From NCBI GenBank assembly GCA_024400455.1, contig JAKSMU010000014.1:1-48027 (forward strand): DNA of 48,027 bases. The letters are read 5' to 3'. This document shows, one piece after another, positions 1 through 6,644 of the stretch; position 1 is the first letter of the stretch; the number at the start of each line of letters is the position of its first letter. A model generated the notes under the pieces. That model saw only the letters and a program-made list of their open reading frames with translations. It was not told the DNA's origin and made no database searches. Source of the stretch: Bacteroidales bacterium. GTDB taxonomy: Bacteria > Bacteroidota > Bacteroidia > Bacteroidales > F082. The translations under genes and the position numbers were made by a program.

Positions 1-2
1 AG

Positions 3-320
3 GCGAAAGTGGATTATGCCGTCTATAAGGATTCCGCTTTGGACAAGCAGCAGCTATTAGACTTGCGTCTGGCAGCGGACCGCCATTTCAACCAGTTCAC
101 CGTCCGTCTCAAGCAGGCCTATCCGAAACTCACCAACAGCGACCTCGACTATTGCTGCCTCTATCTGCTTGGCCTGACCGATGCCGACATTTCCGCCTTG
201 ATGCAGCGCGCCTATAACACGGTTAATGAGCGCAGTACCAAACTGCGAAATGTTTTTGGTAGAGAAAACAACATTTCCAATACTTTAAGGGATCTTGCTG
301 AATGTTTTCTGCTAAATTGA
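3..320 (+). CDS. C-terminal end of a HTH (LuxR-like) transcriptional regulator, partial
   Basis: The reading frame is open to the left edge of the window, so this is the 3' end of a longer gene; the GTG at 9 is only the first start-like codon in view. The visible ~105 residues end in a helix-turn-helix of the LuxR/GerE type: LTNSDLDYCCLYLLGL, then a recognition-like stretch (DISALMQRAYNTVNERSTKL). Regulators of this shape in Bacteroidota often have N-terminal TPR repeats or a membrane segment followed by this C-terminal helix-turn-helix, but that part lies outside the window. The stop at 318-320 is followed by about 100 bp and then a promoter for the next gene, so it probably does not share a transcript with it. 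Its target is unknown. Confidence 0.7.
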   Translation, partial: AKVDYAVYKDSALDKQQLLDLRLAADRHFNQFTVRLKQAYPKLTNSDLDYCCLYLLGLTDADISALMQRAYNTVNERSTKLRNVFGRENNISNTLRDLAECFLLN

Positions 321-392
321 TTAACAAGACGTTAATCAAAAATCCGAACCTTTCCGAACCATCATTTTCTTGCGGGGTTTTGGAGCCTACTC

Positions 393-401
393 TATTTTTG
401 C
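393..401 (+). promoter_or_regulatory. Bacteroidota -7 promoter box (TATTTTTGC) for the 424 gene
   Basis: TATTTTTGC fits the TAnnTTTG -7 consensus used by the primary sigma factor of Bacteroidota. It lies 22 bp before the ATG at 424. No clear -33 TTTG was seen at ideal spacing. Confidence 0.55.
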
Positions 402-423
402 ATCGTGATTTAAAATCTAATAA

Positions 424-777
424 ATGATGAAAAAAATGATTCTGATGCTCTGCTTGGTTCTTTCGGGAGCATTTTGTTTCGCCCATAGCGAAGAAGGAAA
501 GCTTGGAAAAGGAGATGAAATAACAATTGATTCCATAAGAGTTTATCAGTTAAAGACCGATTGCGATACCGATGAAACTATTGCCAGCCAGTCGGATTTA
601 GATAGCTTTGAATATGCTGTTAAAAAATCCATATCTATCATCCCTTTTGAAAATATTGTGATTGATACAAACGACAAAATGACTTTGCGAGTTACTGATA
701 GTTTTGAAATCACAGGAACGTTCCAAATAGATGCAGGTGCCGAATTTACTGTAATCAAACAAGAATGTCAAGATTGA
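424..777 (+). CDS. Small exported hypothetical protein
   Basis: 117 residues. It begins with a basic stretch and a hydrophobic signal peptide (MKKMILMLCLVLSGAFCFA) likely cleaved before HSEEGK. The mature part is short and ends in alternating beta-like segments (FEITGTFQIDAGAEFTVIKQEC). This resembles the 'G-F-x-A-x-x-G-S-x-F' C-terminal beta pattern found in many Bacteroidota surface proteins, but no named family is recognised. The start could be either of the two adjacent ATG codons (424 or 427). It has its own promoter at 393 and is followed 53 bp later by another exported protein of equally low GC, so the two may be co-transcribed. Function unknown. Confidence 0.65.
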   Translation: MMKKMILMLCLVLSGAFCFAHSEEGKLGKGDEITIDSIRVYQLKTDCDTDETIASQSDLDSFEYAVKKSISIIPFENIVIDTNDKMTLRVTDSFEITGTFQIDAGAEFTVIKQECQD

Positions 778-830
778 AAAATACTCCAGAAATAAACGCT
801 ACAATATAAATCATTAAAAAAACTCAAATC

Positions 831-1592
831 ATGAAGAAATTATCTATCATCGTTTTAGCAATGCTCTTGAACTTTTATGCTATAGCCCAAAATAATGAAT
901 TCTATTACAAGGACTTTGTGCCTGACACTTGCCAGTTTATCACTAATGATTCCTTGAAAGTAGACATTGACAATGATGGCGCTTTTGATATGTGGATTTC
1001 TGGTTATGTTCAACACGGTGCGCTCCTCTGTGTTATACACATGATGCCTGGTTGGGAAATATGCCCATCGGAAAGGAATACCATTTTGAATTCAGATACT
1101 TTGGTGTGGAAGCGCCAGGAGCAATTTTATAATCATACTGTTTTCACAGGTGAATATTTCCAAAAGAACATAGGTTTTCGTCATCAGGTTGGCGACATGT
1201 TTTCCTATGGATGGATGTTTACATATTGCGACTATAAATTAGATCCTAACATTATTGGTAGAAATGTATATGTCGACAAGATGGCCTACTGCGCCATTCC
1301 CGACTATCCATTGCAATGGGGCCAGACCAGCCTGACGGGCGTGGAGGAAGACACGGGAACGGCTCTTGTCGCCATCCATCCAAACCCCGCCAACGACTCG
1401 TTTACCCTAACGGGCGAACAGATTGCCGAAGCAAGGCTCTACAGCGTCACGGGGCAGCTCGTCGCCACCAAGCCGGGCAACGGCACGGAAAGCCTCACGG
1501 TGGACGTCTCGGACCTTCCTTCGGGGCTTTACTTCGTCACGGCCATCGGCGAAGACGGAAGCCGAAGCGTGCTGAAGGTGGTGAAGGAATGA
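831..1592 (+). CDS. Exported protein with T9SS C-terminal sorting domain
   Basis: 253 residues. A signal peptide (MKKLSIIVLAMLLNFYAIAQ) precedes a passenger of no recognised fold. From about residue 180 comes a typical type A type IX secretion sorting domain: HPNPANDSFTL, LYSVTGQLV, then DVSDLPSGLYFVTAIGEDG and a lysine-rich end (VLKVVKE). Such domains direct proteins through the outer membrane, where they are released or anchored. The gene is a compositional chimera: bases 841-900 hold 18 G+C of 60, while bases 1321-1380 hold 39 of 60. The change falls near 1290, at the boundary between the passenger and the sorting domain. This suggests that a GC-rich sorting module from another gene was joined to an AT-rich passenger. 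Confidence 0.8.
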   Translation: MKKLSIIVLAMLLNFYAIAQNNEFYYKDFVPDTCQFITNDSLKVDIDNDGAFDMWISGYVQHGALLCVIHMMPGWEICPSERNTILNSDTLVWKRQEQFYNHTVFTGEYFQKNIGFRHQVGDMFSYGWMFTYCDYKLDPNIIGRNVYVDKMAYCAIPDYPLQWGQTSLTGVEEDTGTALVAIHPNPANDSFTLTGEQIAEARLYSVTGQLVATKPGNGTESLTVDVSDLPSGLYFVTAIGEDGSRSVLKVVKE

Positions 1593-1635
1593 ATGAATCA
1601 TAACAATTTTATATTAACCTTAAAATTAAAGAAAA

Positions 1636-2874
1636 ATGAAGAAGACAAGAATCTTAACCCTGGGTCTTGCATTCATCGGAATGCTGGCCCTAGTCTCATG
1701 CTCCAAGGAGGAGACAGGCGGCAATTACTCTTTCTCGGGCAAGGCCCAGAAAGGCCCTTTCGTGACCGGCGCCACCATCACCGTCAACGAACTTAACGGG
1801 AGCCTCGCACAGACCGGCAAGTCGTTCACCACTTCCATCACTTCCGACGACGGCAGCTTCGGCCTCAGCAACATCGAGATGGAGTCGAACCTGGCGCTGC
1901 TCTCCGGCAACGGGTTCTACTACAACGAGGTGCTCGGCGAACTCTCGCCGGCTCAGATTACCTTGCAGGCCATCGCCGACTTGAATGACGCCAAGACCGT
2001 CAACATCAACGTGCTGACACACATCACCAAGGCACGCATCGAAACCCTTGTCCGCGAAGGCAAGAGCTTCGCCGACGCCAAACGTCAGGCAGAAGGCGAG
2101 TTCCAGGACTTCCTCGGCGTGACCGAACATTTCAGCCAAGGCTTCGAACAGATGTCAATAGCCTCGGAAGGTGACTTCAACGCCATACTGCTGGCTTTCT
2201 CCATCATCCTGCAGAGGCCTTCAAACAACCTGGCGGTGATCCCGACCCTTCCCGCAGAACTGACCTGGCTCATGACGAACCTCTCCACCGACTTCGCCGA
2301 CAATGGCAGCGTCGACAACGGAGCCCTGGTCGACACGATGCTCTACAACATCTCGCTGCAGAACCAGACATACATCAGGAGCCGCCTCTCGAATTACTAT
2401 TCCGGACTCGGACTTGACGTGGAAATCCCCGACTTTGAGTCGTACATCACTCTCTTCCAGGCCGCACACGAGGAACTGGTTGCGGAATACATCTATCCCG
2501 ACATGGCTTCTCCCAATCCGGAAATTGGTCCTGAAGGCGCGGTGCCCAACATCCTCGTGAAAGAAGCGACCCGGTTCGACGGCACCCATGCCTATGTCGT
2601 GGCCGCCATCACGCCTCTGGGAAGGAACCTCAAGGTGAAGGTCACGGGCGACATCCACTTCAGCACGAGCCTCAACAACGGCTGGCTCGTTACCGAACAA
2701 AACACGGAAGGCTTCACCATCGAGGCACAGCGCCACAACGAACTCGTTTCGATGCCTATCTACATGGGATCCTTCAGCAAGGACGGCTCGGCAACCATCG
2801 AGTATTACGAAGACTCCGAAACCCCGACCTTTACCAAGCAGATCACTTGGACGGGCAACTGGTTTGGCAAATAA
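1636..2874 (+). CDS. Large lipoprotein with an N-terminal carboxypeptidase-regulatory-like segment
   Basis: 412 residues. The signal peptide ends in a lipobox (LALVSC, Cys at residue 22) followed by SKEE, so it is an outer-membrane or surface lipoprotein. The segment FSGKAQKGPFVTGATITVNE to about residue 95 looks like a small beta-sandwich of the carboxypeptidase regulatory type (G-x-V-x-G-A-x-I-T-V). A helical middle region follows (ITKARIETLVREGKSFADAK; residues ~125-260) and then a C-terminal beta-rich domain (residues ~300-412) ending in TGNWFGK. The gene is strikingly GC-rich with C/G-ending codons compared with genes upstream of 1250 or downstream of 3240, which suggests different ancestry or strong codon selection. 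No specific function can be assigned. Confidence 0.7.
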   Translation: MKKTRILTLGLAFIGMLALVSCSKEETGGNYSFSGKAQKGPFVTGATITVNELNGSLAQTGKSFTTSITSDDGSFGLSNIEMESNLALLSGNGFYYNEVLGELSPAQITLQAIADLNDAKTVNINVLTHITKARIETLVREGKSFADAKRQAEGEFQDFLGVTEHFSQGFEQMSIASEGDFNAILLAFSIILQRPSNNLAVIPTLPAELTWLMTNLSTDFADNGSVDNGALVDTMLYNISLQNQTYIRSRLSNYYSGLGLDVEIPDFESYITLFQAAHEELVAEYIYPDMASPNPEIGPEGAVPNILVKEATRFDGTHAYVVAAITPLGRNLKVKVTGDIHFSTSLNNGWLVTEQNTEGFTIEAQRHNELVSMPIYMGSFSKDGSATIEYYEDSETPTFTKQITWTGNWFGK

Positions 2875-2910
2875 ACAGGATAGTTCCAACACATGCTGTT
2901 GGTTGATTTA

Positions 2911-2936
2911 TAGAGACGTTGCGCGCAACGTCTCTA
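2911..2936. repeat. 26-bp perfect palindrome (GACGTTGC/GCAACGTC type), probable terminator
   Basis: Bases 2911-2923 are perfectly complementary to 2924-2936; the half-site is TAGAGACGTTGCG. A T-rich stretch follows (TATTTTCTTCTTG), so the transcript would end like an intrinsic terminator after the lipoprotein gene. From general knowledge, palindromes of the AGACGTTGC...GCAACGTCT kind are dispersed in Bacteroidota genomes. A degenerate half-copy lies at 3197-3210. Confidence 0.75.
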
Positions 2937-2975
2937 TTTTCTTCTTGTAAAGAGTATACAGAAAATCGTCAAGCG

Positions 2976-3200
2976 ATGAAAAAGACAGCAATCAAGCTTA
3001 CCCTTTCGGCAGCAGCGGCGGCCACCGCCGCCCTGCTGCTGGCGGGATGCCGGGAAGAGAACCACAGGCAGCCTTCCGCACCGAAGGTGGCGGAGATCCA
3101 AATTCCGGCTCCAATAGACACGGTGGCAATGGACGAGGAGCATCGCTTTCGGATACGGCTAATCAAGTCCACGCGCTCGAATACACACACGGAAAAGTAG
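2976..3200 (+). CDS. Small lipoprotein
   Basis: 74 residues from the ATG at 2976. The start was chosen because it gives MKKTAIKLTLSAAAAATAAL followed by a clear lipobox (LLAGC, Cys at about residue 25); a longer reading from 2919 would begin inside the upstream palindrome. The mature part is only about 50 residues, proline-rich at first (QPSAPKVAEIQIPAPIDT) and basic towards the end (RFRIRLIKSTRSNTHTEK). It shares the high GC of the preceding lipoprotein gene. It may be a truncated remnant of a longer lipoprotein, because the last 20 residues read like out-of-frame sequence. Function unknown. Confidence 0.5.
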   Translation: MKKTAIKLTLSAAAAATAALLLAGCREENHRQPSAPKVAEIQIPAPIDTVAMDEEHRFRIRLIKSTRSNTHTEK

Positions 3201-3216
3201 AAACGTTGCGTGGCAA
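3197..3216. repeat. Degenerate half-copy of the GACGTTGC palindrome
   Basis: GTAGAAACGTTGCG at 3197-3210 matches the left arm of the 2911-2936 palindrome with one mismatch (A for G). The right arm has decayed to TGGCAA. It overlaps the last codons of the small lipoprotein gene. Confidence 0.5.
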
Positions 3217-3221
3217 ATCAA

Positions 3222-3920
3222 TCAATTTCCTGCGCAAGCCGCCGTAGCCGCGCTAATAGTGATGCCTGGAATGTTTTCAAATTTGTGTGCGCACGATTCA
3301 AGCGTGGCGCCCGTGGTCAGCACGTCGTCGATTAATAGAATGTGCTTGCCTTGCAGTTCTTCGGCGTGGCAGACCTGGAAAATGTCTTTCACATTCTGAA
3401 AACGTTCTTCTTTCGATTTTTTGGTTTGGGTGGCGGTGTTCACCACACGAACCAGGTATTTGTCGCCAATGGGAATGTTGGTGATTTCTGAGATGCCTCG
3501 GGCTATCATCATGCTCTGGTTGTAGCCGCGTTTCTTCTCGCGTTTCGGGTGCAAGGGAACGGGCACCAAATAATCGATGCCTTGGAAAAGCGGTGCATCC
3601 TTGATGCTTTCGCCCAATTGCTGGCCGAGGAAAACGCCGGCTTCCCAGTTGCCTTTGTATTTCAGTTCGTGAATCAGATGCTGCACCTTGCCTTGCTTGG
3701 CGAAAAAGAAACACGCCGTGACGGCATGAAATTTCACGCGGCCATAAAAACCTTGTGCTAAAGGGTTTTCTGGGTTCTTTTCGTAGCTTGTCTTGGGCAA
3801 AAGATAGCGGCATTTCAGGCAGACGGTCTCCTCGTCTTTCAGCAAGGCATCGCCGCAAGCCGCACACACGCGCGGATAGAAAAGGTTAATGATGCAATCG
3901 AGCCATTCGCGGAATTTCAT
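3222..3920 (-). CDS. comF: ComF family phosphoribosyltransferase-like protein
   Basis: 232 residues, the usual ComF length. An N-terminal four-cysteine zinc-binding module (CAACGDALLKDEETVCLKC, residues ~18-36) is followed by the phosphoribosyltransferase-like domain with VPVPLHPKREKKRGYNQS and the PRPP-binding signature ILLIDDVLTTGATLESC near residues 193-209. ComF proteins act in the cytoplasm and are linked to uptake and processing of transforming DNA; the exact reaction is unresolved. The start lies three bases after the stop of the upstream minus-strand gene, so both are surely on one transcript. It converges on the small lipoprotein gene with a 21-bp gap. Confidence 0.88.
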   Translation of the reverse strand: MKFREWLDCIINLFYPRVCAACGDALLKDEETVCLKCRYLLPKTSYEKNPENPLAQGFYGRVKFHAVTACFFFAKQGKVQHLIHELKYKGNWEAGVFLGQQLGESIKDAPLFQGIDYLVPVPLHPKREKKRGYNQSMMIARGISEITNIPIGDKYLVRVVNTATQTKKSKEERFQNVKDIFQVCHAEELQGKHILLIDDVLTTGATLESCAHKFENIPGITISAATAACAGN

Positions 3921-3923
3921 GAT

Positions 3924-4664
3924 TTATTCTCCTAAGCGTATGTATTTCTTTTCCGTTTTTTTCTTCTCTTGCTTGTTATCTTCTTCGTCGCCAAAATCAT
4001 AGATTCGGTAATCGACGGAATAATCCAGTGAATCGGGCAAGAGTTCGTCGGTCCGGCCTTGTTCTTTCAGCACTTCGTTGAACATGCGCCGGTTGCGCAG
4101 GATGCGGGCCTGGCGTCGTGCCGAGGCGTTGAATTTGTCGTAAAGATACTGGACCGGACTGGCCGTGACGGTCGGCATCCCGTTGTTGTTTACTTTCGGA
4201 TGCCGTACCCAATAGTCATCGAGGTCTTCGTTCAGGCGTTGTATTTCGCGTGGCAAAGGAATGGTCGGTGCGTTGATGACCAGTTCCTTAAATGTGTTGT
4301 AGTCATAAAATGGTTTTATGCTCACTTCCTTTAGGGTGATGGTGTCGTGGCGGAGACGAATCAATAAGGTGTCTTGAACTCTCGTCGAATCAACGGGTAT
4401 TAATCTTCGGGCATAACCCACACAACTGACCCAAAGCGTGTCAATTTTTTTGGTCGGGACAAAAAACTCGCCATTGCGGTTTGAGATGGTGCCGCAATGT
4501 GCCATCTTGCTGATGACATGTGTGTTGCGGACGGGGGAGAGACTGTCGGAAGTGACGATATAACCGAAGATATGGATGCGGTCGTTGTGTAAGGCATCTT
4601 CTCCTTGCGCCCGTGCGAAAAGGCAGCACGACAGAAACAACGCTATGATTAGAAACCGCTTCAC
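3924..4664 (-). CDS. Exported carboxypeptidase-regulatory-like domain protein
   Basis: 246 residues from a GTG at 4664. This start gives a signal peptide (VKRFLIIALFLSCCLFARAQ) and lies 20 bp after a -7 box (4684-4692). The in-frame ATG at 4760 lies upstream of that promoter and inside a terminator, so it is not used. Residues ~25-110 form a carboxypeptidase D regulatory-like beta domain (IFGYIVTSDSLSPVRNTHVI, GEFFVPTKKIDTLWVSCVGY), common on the surface or in the periplasm of Bacteroidota. The C-terminal half is charged and ends in a lysine-rich tail (KQEKKKTEKKYIRLGE). Its function is unknown; the tight link to comF suggests shared expression rather than a shared pathway. Confidence 0.78.
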   Translation of the reverse strand: MKRFLIIALFLSCCLFARAQGEDALHNDRIHIFGYIVTSDSLSPVRNTHVISKMAHCGTISNRNGEFFVPTKKIDTLWVSCVGYARRLIPVDSTRVQDTLLIRLRHDTITLKEVSIKPFYDYNTFKELVINAPTIPLPREIQRLNEDLDDYWVRHPKVNNNGMPTVTASPVQYLYDKFNASARRQARILRNRRMFNEVLKEQGRTDELLPDSLDYSVDYRIYDFGDEEDNKQEKKKTEKKYIRLGE

Positions 4665-4683
4665 TCCGATTAGAAATTTGGTG

Positions 4684-4692
4684 GTAAAAATA
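4684..4692 (-). promoter_or_regulatory. -7 promoter box (TATTTTTAC on the minus strand)
   Basis: It lies 20 bp ahead of the GTG start at 4664 and is the only promoter-like element between that start and the upstream terminator. It helps decide the start of the 3924-4664 gene. Confidence 0.55.
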
Positions 4693-4745
4693 CAACAAAA
4701 AACAAACGGCAGCTTTGTTTTTTTATTGCGCCCGTCAAAAATGCA

Positions 4746-4775
4746 AAATGCCCACCTCAACCGAGATGGGCATTT
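4746..4775 (-). terminator. Intrinsic terminator after the C69 dipeptidase gene
   Basis: AAATGCCCA (4746-4754) pairs with TGGGCATTT (4767-4775), with an inner CTC/GAG pairing. On the minus strand the 3' arm is followed by a T-rich run (TTTTGCATTTTTG). It lies 47 bp past the dipeptidase stop. Confidence 0.75.
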
Positions 4776-4821
4776 GTCATTTCAAACAGTCAGCGTAAGC
4801 CAAGCTTACAGCTTACGGTTA

Positions 4822-6564
4822 TTAATATGCCTTGTATTTATCGCCCGTCTTTTCAATCAGGATGCGGTAGTATTCATCACTGTATTTCGGGTGATCGCTG
4901 TTGATAGGCGTATATTTCTGGTTGGGCTGTGAAGGAGCAACCGTATTGAGGTTACCGTCCATATATTTCATAAAGAGGTGCTGATAGAATTTCTTCCAGC
5001 TTTGGCAAAGTTTGGTGGCCTGTGTGTTGGAGAATTCGGTCAACATGCGGATGGCTTCCTTTTGGTTTTTGCAACCGTTGGCTCTGTTGTCCATGGCGGG
5101 AACGGTGTTATTCACCCAATCGGATTCGAGTTTAGATTGTTCCTTTTCGATTTCAGGATGGATATAGTCGTATTTGGTGTAGGCCCAGTTGCTCATCTGG
5201 TTGAAAGTCCAGAAAGCGGAGGTCTCCGACCATTCGCTCATCGAGCCGTTGCCAACTCTGAAGCATTCAGGAATTTCAGTCATGCAGGTGTACATTGGGC
5301 AGTAGACGCAGTTGTCGGCATCGTCAACGCCAAACCAAATGATGCCGCCGAGTGGGGCTGGGTAGTAGCCACGGCATTGTGCTACGAATGAGAAACCGGT
5401 CTGTTGTGTAGCAGTAGTGCGTTCGTGAACGTAAGAAACGCCATCGACTTCCCAATCCATCGGGCGCCAACGGTATGGGCAGTGGAATGGACCAGCGCCG
5501 ACATCTTGCGACATGTCTAATTCAGTGCCTTCCAGGTGGTCGCGCATGAAGTCCATCATATCGAGCACGCTGACTTTCTGCTTAGGCTGCACCCAAAGAG
5601 GCATGCGGTTGGTTGGGAAATTGGCCGGGGTCTGGCACATGCCTGCTGTGTAAGGCTGGGCACGCTTGATGTTGCGGCCGGTGGCATAGTCCCAGTATTC
5701 ATTCATGTTGTCAACAACTTTGTTAAACATGGCCCAAACGCGCAGGTCGCAGCCACGGACTGTACCAAAATCAGCTGGGCAATACACATCTGAGAATGAG
5801 AATTGTGCATCAGGACCATCATAAAGTTTGCTTTCCTTTGCAAAACTGATGACATCATCGGCATAAACGCAATCGATGTTGGCATCCTTGAAGAGCTTGT
5901 CGATGTTCTTGTAGGTGATGCTGGTCTTGCATTTTCTTGAAGCCAGCGGGAAAGTGGTGATGCGGGCTTGGTTGGCATGACCTGAGACATAGCCATCAGG
6001 GATGCGGCGGGCAACCCAAACGGCGCCTTTGTTCTGTGGGCCTTTGCCAATCATTTCAAGAATCCAGCATTCTTCGGTGTCGGCGATTGAGAAGGATTCG
6101 CCTTCGCTGACATAACCATAGTTTGCAACCAAATCGCCCATGATCTTGATGGCTTCGCGTGCGGTCTTAGCACGTTGCAAAGTGATGTAAATCAGGCTAC
6201 CGTAGTCGATGATGCCTTGTCCTCCCCAGAGGCATTCAAGGCCGCCGTAAGTGGTTTCGCCAATGGCGACTTGCCATTCGTTCATGTTGCCAACCACATT
6301 GTAGGTGTGTGCCACCTGTGGAATTTGGCCGTGATACATGCCGCCGTCCCAGTCGTAGACGTCGAGCATGGTGCCTTCAGGATAGTCGGCAGCCGGATAG
6401 TGATAAAGTTCGCCGTAAAGCACATGCGAGTCGGCAGCATACGAAATCATGCAGGAACCGTCGGTTGATGCGCCTTTTGTGATTAGGAAATTGGTGCAAG
6501 CATTGGCCTTTGGCAAAGCCACGGTCAGAACCAATGCGAGAAACAGGAATAATGTTTTCTTCAT
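4822..6564 (-). CDS. Peptidase family C69 dipeptidase, exported
   Basis: 580 residues, normal for this family. The signal peptide MKKTLFLFLALVLTVALPKANA is followed directly by Cys23 (CTNFLITKGASTDGS). In C69 (PepD-like) enzymes cleavage exposes this cysteine as the N-terminal nucleophile, and the sequence keeps that layout. Further family motifs are TYNVVGNMNEWQVAIGETTY and VSEGESFSIADTEECWILE. The enzyme probably splits dipeptides or short peptides in the periplasm. It has its own -7 box at 6601-6610 and a terminator at 4746-4775, so it is likely monocistronic. The family is clear; substrate preference cannot be read from sequence. Confidence 0.9.
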   Translation of the reverse strand: MKKTLFLFLALVLTVALPKANACTNFLITKGASTDGSCMISYAADSHVLYGELYHYPAADYPEGTMLDVYDWDGGMYHGQIPQVAHTYNVVGNMNEWQVAIGETTYGGLECLWGGQGIIDYGSLIYITLQRAKTAREAIKIMGDLVANYGYVSEGESFSIADTEECWILEMIGKGPQNKGAVWVARRIPDGYVSGHANQARITTFPLASRKCKTSITYKNIDKLFKDANIDCVYADDVISFAKESKLYDGPDAQFSFSDVYCPADFGTVRGCDLRVWAMFNKVVDNMNEYWDYATGRNIKRAQPYTAGMCQTPANFPTNRMPLWVQPKQKVSVLDMMDFMRDHLEGTELDMSQDVGAGPFHCPYRWRPMDWEVDGVSYVHERTTATQQTGFSFVAQCRGYYPAPLGGIIWFGVDDADNCVYCPMYTCMTEIPECFRVGNGSMSEWSETSAFWTFNQMSNWAYTKYDYIHPEIEKEQSKLESDWVNNTVPAMDNRANGCKNQKEAIRMLTEFSNTQATKLCQSWKKFYQHLFMKYMDGNLNTVAPSQPNQKYTPINSDHPKYSDEYYRILIEKTGDKYKAY

Positions 6565-6600
6565 TTTGATATGATTTTAATTGATTGTTCGATTATTTGG

Positions 6601-6610
6601 GACAAAGATA
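6601..6610 (-). promoter_or_regulatory. -7 promoter box (TATCTTTGTC on the minus strand)
   Basis: It matches TAnnTTTG and lies about 37 bp upstream of the dipeptidase ATG at 6564. Confidence 0.55.
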
Positions 6611-6644
6611 GGGTTTTATTCTGAATGGTGGAAAAATTAACCAC

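Noticed and set aside
2221..2892. Long antisense frame over the 1636 lipoprotein gene
   Set aside because: GC-rich third positions open the opposite frame; the sense gene has a signal peptide and lipobox and explains the region.
4665..4760. Upstream ATG start for the carboxypeptidase-regulatory-like gene
   Set aside because: It lies upstream of the -7 box and in the neighbouring terminator, and would bury the signal peptide.
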